From NCBI GenBank assembly GCA_000226015.1, contig JH156672.1, forward strand, positions 142,609 through 171,575: a DNA stretch of 28,967 nt, given 5' to 3'. Below the pieces are notes generated by a model. That model saw only the letters and a list, made by a program, of their open reading frames with translations. It ran no database searches and had not been told where the DNA came from. This DNA is from Mnemiopsis leidyi. Its lineage: Eukaryota > Ctenophora > Tentaculata > Lobata > Bolinopsidae. The position numbers and the translations under genes are program-made. Below are positions 9,101 to 19,039 of the stretch, piece by piece; the stretch's first letter is position 1; each line of letters begins with the position of its first letter.

Positions 9101-12100
9101 GTCTGCTATTTATATTAAACGCATCTATAATCAGCTATATAGTAGTAATAAGAGCTGTGCGGACAAAACATAGAATAAACGATGAAAACACATGAAACAG
9201 AAAACAAAATGTAGTGTGTACAACAGATTTTACAGCCCAGTAGCAACTCACGTTATAAATATACACAAGTATATATCCTATTGAGAAATTGGTAACAAGG
9301 CCCTTGTGTGGCTTCAGTAGTTACTTTTTCGTGGAGCATCTACTTAGCCAGGCAGGCTCAGACTTCACGGATGTCTATGAAATTTGCTGAAGTGACCAAC
9401 CAGTCATTAAATCTAAGACCGAAACGACGGAACTACTTACATGTGTGTTTTATTAAAAGGTTCTGTTCGGTAACTGTAATTAAAACTTAAAAGCTGTTTT
9501 AACAGCCGGCTGAGTGCCAGCACTTGAACTGCTGTCACACGTCCAGTGAAGTTAAAACTAAATGTGTCGGGACTTGTACATAGCCTGACAGGTACTTAAA
9601 ACTTACTGTTAAAATTGTTGTACTGTATCGCAGTACGCTTTATACTAAGCGATGTTTATATCACGCTGGTCTCTAGAGTAAGTAACTTGATTTCTATATC
9701 CAAATATCGCTTGGTGTTCCAACTACTGATTCTGATACCTAGTACTATGTCTTTCATAACTAAGATGTGACTAACAAGGACAAAATAACTTTGTGCGGTC
9801 GTAGTAAGACAAATGATAATGTAATAAACAATTAACTCAAAATGAAATGATGCATAGCTAGCATATACCTGTATTATACTTATCATTTATCTTTGTTTTG
9901 TGCAGGGACTATGGAACATGGATTAGTTTATTTGAAATCAGCTAAGAATCCGTAGGAAATGTCCAGAAAAATTGAAGAATCTGTTAGAAATGTGTAGGAA
10001 GAATCTGTAGGAAACGTTAACTTGTTTGATTAATGAATCTAATGTAAGGGCTGTCAGACACCCCCACTGGGGCTGTCAGTCTGTACAACCAAATATAAAG
10101 ATGATCTTAACCTTGTTGTTAAGTCATGTGTGAATGTGTTTATTCTTTGTATCTTTCCTATCCCAGGCGTATCTGCTGAGGATGTCTTAACTTCCCAATA
10201 CGCCCAGGAAATAACTTTGATATTAAAGATTAACAAATCACGCACTAAATCAGCTAATTAAGAACTATTTCAGAACCAGGGCCCCCTAGTGGAGTGCTAG
10301 TGTTCAGCGTGGGAGTCAGAACCTCTGACAGTCTCCAGATTGTGTGGGATGAGCCTGACTCCGATATCCTGAATGATATCCTCGTTGGATACGAACTGAT
10401 GGTGTGTACTATGAATAACTAACATTTAGTTTTATTGTTTAGTTACTATTACTAACTTCTGGTAGCCAGTAGCTGTTAGCACCATAATGATATCACTGCG
10501 GTCAGTAATTTTTCAAGCTTCAAAGAGAAACTGTCGAAACTTGTTTGGGCCGGATTTGAGGGATCCGGAATTGGCATATTCGGACTTGGCAGACCCCGAT
10601 TTGGCAGACCCCGATTTGGCAGGTCCGGATTTGGCATGTCCGGACTTGGGCATCCCCTACTTACTTACTTACTACTCCTATCTAAGTGATATTGAACGAC
10701 CCAGGTGCACGCCACAGCGAACAACAGCCTGGTTGTATCCCTGAACTTTACAGTTAATCAGACCGAGACGACAGTATCGGGTCTGGTTCCGGAAACTCAG
10801 TACACCATATCCATGGCATTCAGAACGAGATGTTGTATCAGCGATTACGGTAAGTAATACGTGAGTTATATATACAGTTACGTTCAGATACGTGCTTATA
10901 TACGTATATATACGTGTTTTATTGTGTCGTACTACGTTCGTTTATAATATGTCACAGTGTTGATGTTAAAATTTGATACGTTGATGCTACTGCTAAGTTT
11001 TACTAAAAAACGATGTCATGTTTATTAAACTAAAAGAAATGATACTCGGATCTTTACTTTGGTGTGCAGTGAAATATTCATCAATGCAATACTTGCTTTT
11101 GTGAGGTAATACGACCAAATGTCCAAATACCATCAAGCACTTTAAATGTTGCTTTAATAAATAAGTTTGACCTTTGCTTGGTCATGTGACAGTCACATGA
11201 CAGTTCTCTAGCCTCATCAAATTAAGATCAGATATAAGTAGTTCTTATCGTCCCACCAAGTTCACGCTTTTAGTGACATTCAAAGTTGTAAACTATTATA
11301 ATAGAATTAACATATTAAATACATTTCGTTTGATATAGCTTGTGTAACATATCCGATGTATGAACTTATGATCTTATTATTCCTTTAAAGGTTAAAGCTA
11401 CTCAAGTATTTAATGGTCAAATCTTTAAGAGCTGGCTTTAAGAAATTCAAATGTGCTGTCCAAATATTTCCATTCTGATGGCCTGCGCCAGAGTTCAAAC
11501 TCAATCCACCAGACGGAACGCCAATATGTGGTTTTCTACTGAGCTGTAAGAGTAAGTGTCGACATATGTTAACGTAAAACTCCTGATGACATTCTAAATC
11601 GATATTAATTAGTCTAGGTAGTTCTCCAATTTCATTGCAAGAATTTCAACGGTTTACTGATAAATCAGATGGCACATGTACTGGAAATTCACTGGAACAA
11701 TACCGAATGTGTCAACACCGAGAATCAGGAGAATAGGTTAACTTTAACGCAGAACTTTAACCGTATCATTTTCGGTCTAGTGTGATGACATTAGAGCATA
11801 TCAAAAATATTGCGGCGGTTAGAAAATCCAAGACGTGTAGATAACGTGAAGCAGGACCACAAAAGTTCGTTAAAACCACGAATATACTATCAGCTACTAC
11901 TATAACTAAAAAACTACTATTTAAACTAGTACTATAAAACTACTTAAAGTACGTTAGTACTACGAACTATAACAATAAAAGTGCTGGCGGAGAACACACG
12001 ACAACTCCCAACTCAGAGCACAAGAGGAATATACTACACTCGAACAATCAGCACGTAGATTCGGCAGTAGGACACAACACTGACCACACTGAGAGTGACC

Positions 12101-15100
12101 TCCCCGAGCCCTGAAGTAGTCTGGTACTTTTTATAGGTGTGTACATGACCACCGGAATTTCGGTACAGTCCGGCCTGTCAACGGAGAAAAATTTTAGCAG
12201 TAGGTATGTATCGTATATATACGGCGTATATATACGGCGTATATATATATTCGGTGATTATGTAAAAAGATAAAATCGTCTGCGCGATACCAAAGGAAAA
12301 ATGCAACTTTATGTACAAGCAGATATGATAAATGTGGGGAGGTTATGTGCAAGGATGTGTTCTATTGGTAGATTAGCCAAGCTGGGGTTAGTTACTCCCT
12401 GGCTTCTTTTCATTACTAATTTACCAATGTACTGCTAGTGGTACGCTAATGTAATTACGGGTTCCAACTTTAGGGCACATACTAAGTAAACTTCAGCCGA
12501 ATTTTCTGTTATAATGTGCCCCGCCCGTATGTTGACTTGATAGTTGGAGAGACGGTATTTTAATTAGGTAAAAGTTGTCCTGTAAGTTACTACTGGTTTT
12601 TAAAACTAGTGTATGATTTCATTCAAACGTAAACTTTACTAATGCATATATCATCTCTAAATTTGACATTATTTGACATGATATGTCGCCTGATGGTAAT
12701 TGTGAGGATCATAAACCGGTATCAACGTTGAGTTATGAACAATACCTTTGATGATCTGAAGAATTTACAACTCGACACGTTCATTGTACAAGTCAGTAAC
12801 CTCGTTACATGGCTTTTCAATTGTAAATATTTTATAGTAAATGTTTACTAGTCTATAAATTACGGTGGCTACGTATAGTTAGCTCCTTATATTATAATAA
12901 AACTCTTGTCCTAAGGACAAGACAGGACACACTGTTAAACTGTAACTGTATCGCGCTGTAACCGTGGAATGTGCTCCTTTATAAGCTACAAGGAATGCTC
13001 ATTACATATAACATCTGTATTCTGTAACTGACTAAACTAAGGTAACTAATTAGTCCTGCATTCTCCGTCAGCCTGAACAACTTCACACGTCTTGTTGTAG
13101 TGGCTAAACTTTACTGTTCCTAGTGAGTGGTGCTGTTTCTTTATAGTAGAGAACTTGAAAAATCAACATATAACCGGGACACGCTTTCAAATAATAACAA
13201 AAATAACAACATTTTATTCTTACTCCACTCCAGAGAGCAAAGACTCAGAGACAATGAGGGAGGGAAAGACGATGGCGCCGACGAACGAGCCCCGGACTGA
13301 AGGCAGCGTCGCCGCCGACACCTTGTCAAGTGGAGCAATCGCCGGTCAGTCAACATGTTGTTTATTTCTTGAAACTTATAACTCATAATGTCCTCCTAAT
13401 TTCATTTTGGTTTTCTGTCAACACCTGCCTTTTCCAATTTTCCAGTAAAAGTGGTTTAACAACTTGTTTGAAATGTGGTGACATTTTTGGAGTTTCATCG
13501 TCTTAATAAGGATTTCCAACCAGGTCTATTTAGCCCCATACGTGTGTATTTATAGCCATGACTAAGTCACATGTATAAGTACATTACAAAGTTAATGTGT
13601 GTGTGTCTGTGTGACCAGCTGTGTCTCTTAGTGTGCAGGGCTAATCAAGTTTGTCTCAATGTGGAAGTATAACTTCTCAAGTTTGTGTTTTCTTGTAAGT
13701 AAAGATAAGAGTATCATTGAAATGAAATTACATTAGTGGGAACACACAGTACACACACATGCGTGTAAGAAGAGGTCCACACTGTGTAGAGTATTGATTA
13801 GTCAATATGCTTGTTTAGTCAAGCGGATTGCGATAAATTGAATTCCTAACGGTAAACTCGAGTTTACGTCATTAGTGATGAGTGATCGTAATCCAGATCA
13901 TCCACATTTTAAGGCATGTGATGATATCCGAATAGAGAATATAAACAAAATGGTGAGGTACTTAACATGCTTAATTCTTCACTGTTTCTTTTGATCATCG
14001 GGCTACTCCCGGTTTTTTATTTCTGAATAACAAAACATTAGATCATCGATTATTGTGCTACATACCAGTAATATGATAAGATCCAGTCCCTGTGAAACGT
14101 GAAGCAAACCTCGACTAAGATTAGCTTTGAGTTCTATATCATGAAAAATATATAATATGATACCCCTAACCTTGCCCTTTACCTTACCCCTCACTTTTAC
14201 CCCTTACTTTACCCCTCACCCTACCACTTACATAACCCCTCACTTTTACCCCTTACTTTACCCTGAAGTCCAAGTGTGAGTTCTTTAATCTCGTAGGAAT
14301 AAAGGAGTGACCTAGTAGGGGATAATGTAGAGTTAGTCGGGGTGTAGAGTGTAGGATTGTGGTTAGAGAGACATCACACCTTTAGCATGTTTAGGCATGT
14401 TAAGTCATGTCTGAAACTGAGATTAAACTGGGCTGTGTCGTGTTATTTCTACTGTCTTCAGTCTACCAAGATCATCTGATATTAATTGTTCCTGTAAGGG
14501 CTTCGTTCTTAAACAAAATATGCTGAAATTATCACTGAATAACCCGATTTGCTAATGTTATGAGTTTCCCTAAGACCTCGGCTGTTGTCGACTAATCGAG
14601 ATACAATATCGAATCTTTTGTTAGACTCTCATCATGTTAGATTTTCATCATGTTAGACTCTCATCATGTTAGACTCTCATCATGTTAGACTCTCATCATG
14701 TTAGACTCTCATCATGTTAGACTCTCATCATGTTAGACTCTCATCATGTTAGACTCTCATCATGTTAGACTATCATCATGTTAGACTCTCATCATGTTAG
14801 ACTCTCATCATGTTAGACTCTCATCATGTTAGACTCTCATCATGTTAGACTATCATCATGTTAGACTCTCATCATGTTAGACTCTCATCATGTTAGACTC
14901 TCATCATGTTAGACTCTCATCATGTTAGACTCTCATCATGTTAGACTCTCATCATGTTAGACTATCATCATGTTAGACTCTCATCATGTTAGACTCTCAT
15001 CATGTTAGACTCTCATCATGTTAGACTCTCATCATGTTANNNNNNNNNNCATCATGTTAGACTCTCATCATGTTAGACTCTCATCATGTTAGACTCTCAT

Positions 15101-18100
15101 CATGTTAGACTCTCATCATGTTAGACTCTCATCATGTTAGACTCTCACCATGTTAGACTCTCATCATGTTAGACTCTCATCATGTTAGACTCTCATCATG
15201 TTAGACTCTTATCATGTAAGACTCCACCCCTCAGGTATCTCTCTGGCTTGTGGTGTGTTACTTATCCTCCTGATAGCTATACTCCTCTACTTCCGATGTC
15301 GCTCTCCTGGAACCTCACTATTGAGGGTGGGATCTAGTCACGGCAGTAAACCTATCAACTCTTCTTGGAACGATGGAACTGAGAACGGAGCTAATGATCT
15401 GGTATGTTGTCTTGGATTCCATACTTCCTGATTTTACTTTAAATTAAAATTCAAAGTTTCTTTTTTCAAATCTCAACTCTTATACTAGAAATTTCAACTC
15501 TATTTTTAAATCTTTACTCTTAGTGCATTTTTATTTCTTCATTTTAATTGAATGAAATATTAATTAAGAACATTTTAATTCTCCAACTGACACCGAGCAC
15601 TACCCCTTATGACTGACTTTAACTCTCGAAATGATAGTTTAAGCTATGAAATACCTATACCTCATAAAAGTTGCAATTTGTGGAATGTGGCGGGAGAGCT
15701 TTGAAGCTTACAGTTTGAAACCTGAGACGATTATGTTAATGCAAATGGTCATTCGTCTTTAGAGCTTTATATTTAATCTGTATTCACTATTTCTATGTTG
15801 AAACATATGGAACACATATGGAACACTAAGGGATAAAAAACTATATGTAATGATAATATGAACCAGTGTTTGTGTTGTGGTAGAGAACGGTGAATAAACA
15901 GTAGGGTTAAGTTCCTGAAAAAGCTCCTGAATAAGTTCTTGAATAAGTTCCTGGATAAGTTCGACTGAATAAGTTCCCGAATAAGTTCGACTGAATATAA
16001 ACCGTGAAATATATTTTTCCGGATATTCTTGTGCTGACACTTGATATATTTTGTAGTTTCCTAATTGGTTAGACTAGAGTGTCTTGTGAAAGTAATTACT
16101 AACCAGGTTAGTACTAACTTTCACCAGTCAATCCCACCATGTCCTGCCTCTATTAACTTTCTTCAGAAAACATCTACAAATCTCCTATAACCTAGAGCTA
16201 TTATTGTTCTATTGGCATGTTTTTCTTGTTAAAATAACATTCCTGGAGCTTATTTACTTAATATTTTTACAGATGATTTCATCGTTTTCCATGTTTTATA
16301 AAAAGTTATCGACCTGAATCTCAGCTCACTAAGCGTTAATGATTCCTACAGTGATCGAAGGAGTTAATTAAAACGTTCAAATTTCGCACCATTGACCGAA
16401 ACTGGGCGATCAACCAATACTTATCATTATGTATTTTATTATTGTTGTGTATTTTCGTTTCTGTGATTTACTCCTATTGTCTAGTCTGTGATAAATTTGT
16501 TGTGTAAGTTTGTCCTCAAGTCCCTTTCCTCTTTGCCTCGTTGTAAGCTGATCACTGCCATGTAATGCTATACTACAAAACTTTTAATCATACGGAAATA
16601 TTTAGTACCCTTAATTAGATTTGCAACATTCTCATAGCATATTAACTCTTCTTATCTCTGCAAATACCAAAATTTATCCACTTCAAAACAACTTTTATCT
16701 TCTGCAGAAATCACGTGACCCATCAACAGGAGAAGTGCATATAAGCTCCCTCCATGGCTACTCGAAACAGAGTTACTTATAACTTAAAATGTTGATAGTG
16801 TTTTTCTAAGAAGAATTTTAGGTATTTACCATTATTTAGATGTATAAGTTTTAATGGTAAACTTAACCACAGCTAAAATAACAGTTCCTGCTGGGTTAAA
16901 TACACTTAGTCTGATGAATATTTATGTCTTAGATACTTAATAATCATACACGAGTAAAAGGGTTACAAAAATGTAATTACCTCTGATATTAGACCTAGGT
17001 GGTATAACGTTGTTATGGTCTGTAAGGAATCCTAAATACGAAAATTATAATTTATAGTCTTTTTCTTCGTAATATTTCGTGGTTCTTATTGGTCCTAGTA
17101 CTATGGGAAAGTACTAAACTTAACTTGGTCGTATAGATACCATATTGGGTACTTTATAGTACTATAAAAAAGTACTACAAAATAGTACTATAAACATTAA
17201 CGGAGTCTCAATGTCGGTGTACACAGCACGGGAAAGTGTAAGATCACACACACAGAACTACACTGAGCTCTTTGTTTCCCTCTCTCTCCATTTTCATGTG
17301 ATGTGATGACATCACCCCGCAAATATTTACAGCCCCAATCTTACCTCTCATATGTAATAATGCTATATAAGTGTGGGAGGGGGTACAGGTGTGCTGCAAA
17401 GTAAATGTGGTTAGGCACATTGGAATGTCCTTGGTCCCGTCTCAGCTGACAGATTATAATTTCAATATATCAAGCGAGTAAACAACGTAACGGTTCACAC
17501 AGACTCTTTCCATCGCAGTACTGCCTTAATTGTAGTAGTATGTAGTAGTATGTAGTAGTATGTAGTAGTTTGTAGTAGTATGATGTAAGCTGGTACATCA
17601 TCATCATTCGGATCTGTTCAAGAAAGTGCTGATTTATAGAGTACATATCATTTAATTAGGATTTGTTTACCAGATTCTTCGTTTTTGTAGAATGGGAACA
17701 TAGTAGTTGGTTTGATGTTTTTCTCGTGAGCAGTTATCTGATTGTGTAGAAGGAATGAGGTTGAGATGAAGTAAAAGTGGATTTGGAATAAATATTAAAT
17801 ATTCGTCAGGATTTGTTTACGAATAAATTAAAAAACAACTAACATTTAACAATGTACATGATACTCTCATTTAGAAGTTGTCATACCATCCTTTCGAACA
17901 TCTGATACCTCCAAATATCAGTAGAGTTTAGAGCTAGGACTTCATTATTAGAATCAAATAGACTAGTTAATTTCTTACTGTCCGCATAGTTCACAAAGAA
18001 GGACAACTTCCCTCCAACTTTACCGCAACATTCAATCTATTTGACAGACGTACCGACCTATTTCCGTTCCATTTGTCTTCATTAAACACGTGATTCTGTC

Positions 18101-19039
18101 ATGTAGATTACACATTTTACACATACCTTGATCTCAACTGAACACACAAACCACGGTTGACGGTACATTGATTTTCAGAGTACAGCTCTGATGTAGGATG
18201 TTTTATCGGGTGTTTGTTTACTTTTACATGTTGGTGATACACAAAAACAGGACTAATTAACCTTCAATATACGATAAAACATTATTCACGTTTAAACGTA
18301 AATACTGCACTGATACTGTGGGCATAACCTTCCAACAGCAGACTTTTTCTTCTCAGTTCGATATTACGTATGACATTAAGGTTACCCAGAAAAAAACCCA
18401 CAAAATTGAGGGGAAAGCTAAACTTTTGTAACCCCCCCCCCACCTAAATTTACCTCTCTCAGATTCCAGTTTCCCCCCCTCCCGAGTACTCCACCCACCT
18501 ACAACAGCCGAGTGAGTCCACGTCCAACAACGTGCAGGACGCGAGTTTGTCGCGCAGTTTCCGGTACGACCCCATCAACACTACCTCTCCTCCCCCCGCT
18601 TACCACAGCAGGTATGTTGTGAGGACTTCTTTGATAGCTCCCTTGTAACTGTCTGCATTTGGTGCTACCTTTATTGTAATTTAAATCTATATTTTCTGTA
18701 GTAGAAAGAATAGATTGAAACTAGAAAGTAAGATCATTCTATAAAGTTACGAAGATTTTTTGTATTTCAACATCTTTTCTGTGCAAGTTAACTGAACACA
18801 ATCTCCCCCTCAGATCCTCGTCAAACAACGACAACAGCTCGATATCAGACCTGTCTAACGTAGACGCGATGGAATCTCCGGAGGTCAAGGAGATGAATAT
18901 CCCTATGGATGGTTCCAACACAACTAATGCGCCCATCTACAGCGTGCCACATAGCGGTGTCTCCGCTAGCGATGCCTCCGCAAACAATCAGCTGTACGGT
19001 GGATCCCGACAGGGACCGCCGCGGGACACTTGGATTTGA
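5960..19039 (+). CDS. Single-pass Ig-FN3-FN3 cell-surface receptor, 10 exons, 534 aa
   Basis: Exons 5960-6195, 6374-6488, 6628-6718, 6931-7167, 10274-10401, 10705-10849, 13234-13344, 15235-15401, 18463-18611 and 18814-19039 join with GT-AG introns into one frame of 535 codons including TGA. Domains are: signal peptide about 1-22; Ig about 25-117 (Cys48, Trp61, Cys100 in SGSYYC); FN3 about 122-226 (LRW at 142-144); FN3 about 227-317; a Ser/Thr/Glu linker 318-354; membrane helix about 356-374 followed by RCR; and a 157-residue cytoplasmic tail. Sequons NLT, NTS, NNS, NFT and NQT suggest N-glycosylation. The tail has PPEY (416-419), PPAY (454-457) and a C-terminal TWI resembling a class I PDZ ligand. 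It is a surface adhesion or guidance-type receptor by architecture; no orthologue is named. Ig plus two FN3 is shorter than DCC/neogenin-type proteins. Confidence 0.87.
6374..6488 (+). CDS. Receptor exon 2: second half of Ig
   Basis: Begins after CTAATTTCAG. The split codon AG|T restores SEDKQSIIFNDVTQQQSG, then SYYCVA, the classic D/S-G-x-Y-x-C end of an Ig fold. The donor is CAG|GTGTGTGT, inside a short GT run. The exon ends in phase 0. Confidence 0.87.
6628..6718 (+). CDS. Receptor exon 3: start of FN3-1
   Basis: Acceptor CACATTTTCAG and donor CAAG|GTAAAT. It encodes the opening FN3 strands: PTNLTV, LELRWEP. It ends in phase 1. Confidence 0.85.
6931..7167 (+). CDS. Receptor exon 4: rest of FN3-1
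   Basis: Acceptor CACATTCTAG. G|TG joins to give VAGNTS..., then EYYQVTR, LDPFSVYSFTVSAHN and a closing TRTG, a textbook FN3 second half. Donor ACAG|GTTGGT, phase 1. The next intron is 3.1 kb and hosts the minus-strand gene. Confidence 0.87.
7243..7248 (-). terminator. Candidate polyadenylation signal for the nested gene
   Basis: TTTATT on + reads AATAAA on the minus strand, about 350 bases after the TGA at 7600-7602. An ATTAAA variant lies nearer, around 7446-7451. Confidence 0.4.
7600..8246 (-). CDS. Nested single-pass membrane protein with NPxY tail (213 aa in one exon)
   Basis: It lies on the opposite strand within intron 4 of the receptor gene. From ATG at 8241 it reads MVKKECNNEL, a membrane helix about 11-36, a stop-transfer RRRRK (38-42), a CxxC (45-48) and a long Ser/Asn/Tyr-rich tail. 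Tail motifs are NPEY (85-88), NPQY (111-114), YEYM (181-184, YxxM), YVNV (196-199, YxN) and C-terminal SVV. In known receptors these bind PTB, PI3K p85 SH2, Grb2-type SH2 and PDZ domains; here they are predictions. The exon begins after TTAACTCTTCTCTCCAG at 8247, five bases before the ATG. The frame continues open through that acceptor in phase 1, so either the ATG is the real start (short ectodomain) or an upstream exon supplies an ectodomain and signal peptide. I found no such exon. AATAAA on this strand is at 7243-7248. Confidence 0.72.
8283..8410. repeat. 54-bp tandem repeat, about 2.3 copies
   Basis: TTGTTATTTGACGTCAATTT at 8308 recurs as TTGTTATTTGATGTCAATTT at 8362, and a partial ATTTATTGACAAATCGTTA precedes at 8282. 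It lies just upstream (minus sense) of the nested gene's acceptor. Confidence 0.8.
8782..8865. repeat. Tandem duplication of a 40-44 bp unit
   Basis: AACTGTAAAG...AGTCAGAACAACCCTACA is present at 8782-8825 and again, 4 bases shorter, at 8826-8865. Confidence 0.85.
8866..10273. other. Rest of receptor intron 4, no exon confirmed
   Basis: No domain-bearing exon was seen on either strand. On the minus strand, donor-like GTAAGT signals at 9435-9440 and 9601-9606 could bound non-coding leader exons of the nested gene; unproven. Confidence 0.4.
10274..10401 (+). CDS. Receptor exon 5: first half of FN3-2
   Basis: Acceptor AACTATTTCAG. G|AA joins exon 4 to give the FN3-FN3 boundary TRT-EPGPPSG, then SLQIVWDEP and LVGYELM. 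Donor ATG|GTGTGT, phase 0. Confidence 0.85.
10550..10654. repeat. 15-bp minisatellite, 7 units
   Basis: Units resemble CCGGATTTGGCAGAC. They run open in one frame as five-residue DPDLA-like repeats, but they lie inside the 303-bp intron 5 and that frame is closed on both sides by exon evidence. A short (TTAC)n follows at 10657-10671. Confidence 0.88.
10705..10849 (+). CDS. Receptor exon 6: second half of FN3-2
   Basis: Acceptor ACGACCCAG and donor TACG|GTAAGT. Encodes NNSLVVSLNFTVNQTET, then VSGLVPETQYTISMAF, the FN3 E-F-G strands with three sequons. Ends RTRCCISDY in phase 1. Confidence 0.86.
10850..13233. other. Receptor intron 6 (2.4 kb)
   Basis: Apart from the candidate cassette exon, no coding block was seen. 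It contains palindromic CGTATATATACG units in a 13-bp tandem (12212-12250) and scattered GTACT/AGTAC palindromes near 11880-11960. Confidence 0.5.
11492..11551 (+). CDS. Candidate 60-nt in-frame cassette exon (6b)
   Basis: Flanked by GGCCTGCGCCAG and a strong donor AAGA|GTAAGTG. It is phase 1 to phase 1, exactly the phase needed between exons 6 and 7, with no stop. It would add 20 residues beginning EFKLNPPDGTPICG after FN3-2, extending the juxtamembrane region and raising the protein to 554 aa. Support is splice sites and open frame only. Confidence 0.5.
13234..13344 (+). CDS. Receptor exon 7: extracellular juxtamembrane linker
   Basis: Acceptor TACTCCACTCCAG and donor GCCG|GTCAGT, phase 1 to 1. 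Encodes a polar, Ser/Thr/Glu-rich linker (ESKDSETMREG to LSSGAIA) running into the membrane helix. Confidence 0.82.
13852..13867. other. 16-bp perfect palindrome GTAAACTCGAGTTTAC
   Basis: Identical on both strands, in intron 7. Each arm contains GTAAAC, the core of forkhead sites; regulatory meaning is speculative. Confidence 0.5.
14186..14263. repeat. C/T-rich direct repeat (29 bp, two copies)
   Basis: ACCCCTCACTTTTACCCC and the next 11 bases occur at 14186-14214 and identically at 14235-14263, in a longer CCCTTAC-rich pyrimidine tract (about 14161-14268). Confidence 0.85.
14620..15227. repeat. 16-bp minisatellite TTAGACTCTCATCATG, about 38 units, with assembly gap
   Basis: Nearly perfect head-to-tail 16-bp units fill the end of intron 7. 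Ten N bases at 15040-15049 mark a gap, so true length is unknown. Variant units with ACTATC begin around 14769, 14849 and 14961. The array stops 7 bases before the AG of exon 8, so it supplies most of that 3' splice region. Confidence 0.97.
15235..15401 (+). CDS. Receptor exon 8: membrane helix and start of tail
   Basis: Acceptor CTCCACCCCTCAG, donor CTG|GTATGT. G|GT joins exon 7, giving SGAIAGISLACGVLLI and LLIAILLYFRCR: about 19 hydrophobic residues then basic residues, placing the N-terminus outside. Ends NGANDL in phase 0, which allows either downstream last-exon choice. Confidence 0.87.
15909..15996. repeat. 12-14 bp tandem repeat AAGTTCCTGAAT
   Basis: Seven degenerate units, some expanded to 14 bp by a GAC insertion, in intron 8. 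Minus-strand ELIQ-type repeats in translation are a by-product. Confidence 0.85.
16086..16124. repeat. 39-bp near-perfect palindrome
   Basis: GTGAAAGTAATTACTAACC and GGTTAGTACTAACTTTCAC are 16/19 complementary with a single-base spacer, giving a hairpin or cruciform in intron 8. Confidence 0.8.
16708..16782 (+). CDS. Alternative last exon 9a (24-aa tail)
   Basis: Preceded by a good acceptor ACTTTTATCTTCTGCAG, phase 0 to match exon 8. It encodes KSRDPSTGEVHISS, then LHGYSKQSYL and TAA, giving a 434-aa isoform lacking both PPxY motifs but again ending in a PDZ-like S-x-L. No AATAAA follows closely, which weakens the case. Confidence 0.55.
   Translation, partial: KSRDPSTGEVHISSLHGYSKQSYL
17531..17582. 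repeat. 10-bp tandem repeat TGTAGTAGTA, 5 units
   Basis: One unit has TTT in place of TAT. It lies in the intron between the two alternative last exons. Confidence 0.9.
18463..18611 (+). CDS. Receptor exon 9b: PPxY-containing tail
   Basis: Acceptor TTACCTCTCTCAG after a C-run, donor AGCAG|GTATGT, phase 0 to 2. Encodes IPVSPPPEYS and, at the end, INTTSPPPAYHS: two PPxY motifs of the type bound by WW domains (Nedd4 or YAP class). Confidence 0.84.
18814..19039 (+). CDS. Receptor exon 10: C-terminal tail
   Basis: Acceptor ATCTCCCCCTCAG. AG|A joins exon 9b. A Ser/Asn-rich tail (SSSNNDNSSISDLSN...) contains IYSVP and QLYGG and ends PPRDTWI then TGA. The last three residues fit a class I PDZ ligand. 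Confidence 0.85.

Noticed and set aside
10054..10273. Alternative upstream acceptor for exon 5 (CTTTCCTATCCCAG at 10166)
   Set aside because: The acceptor looks strong, but in the receptor frame the extension meets a TAA before 10274 and there is no nearby donor. It would only give a truncated product.
10487..10744. 85-aa + frame with DPDLA repeats
   Set aside because: It is a minisatellite inside intron 5, and it overlaps exon 6 in the wrong frame.
14620..15227. CRISPR-like array
   Set aside because: Units are contiguous 16-mers with no spacers, in an animal intron; it is a minisatellite.
15759..16040. 93-aa minus frame
   Set aside because: Produced by the 12-bp AAGTTCCTGAAT tandem repeat.
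17990..18085. Possible third last exon (FTKKDNFPPTLPQHSIYL..., 31 codons, phase 0)
   Set aside because: The acceptor (TTACTGTCCGCATAG) and phase fit, but the tail lacks any shared motif and the reverse strand is also open; insufficient evidence.
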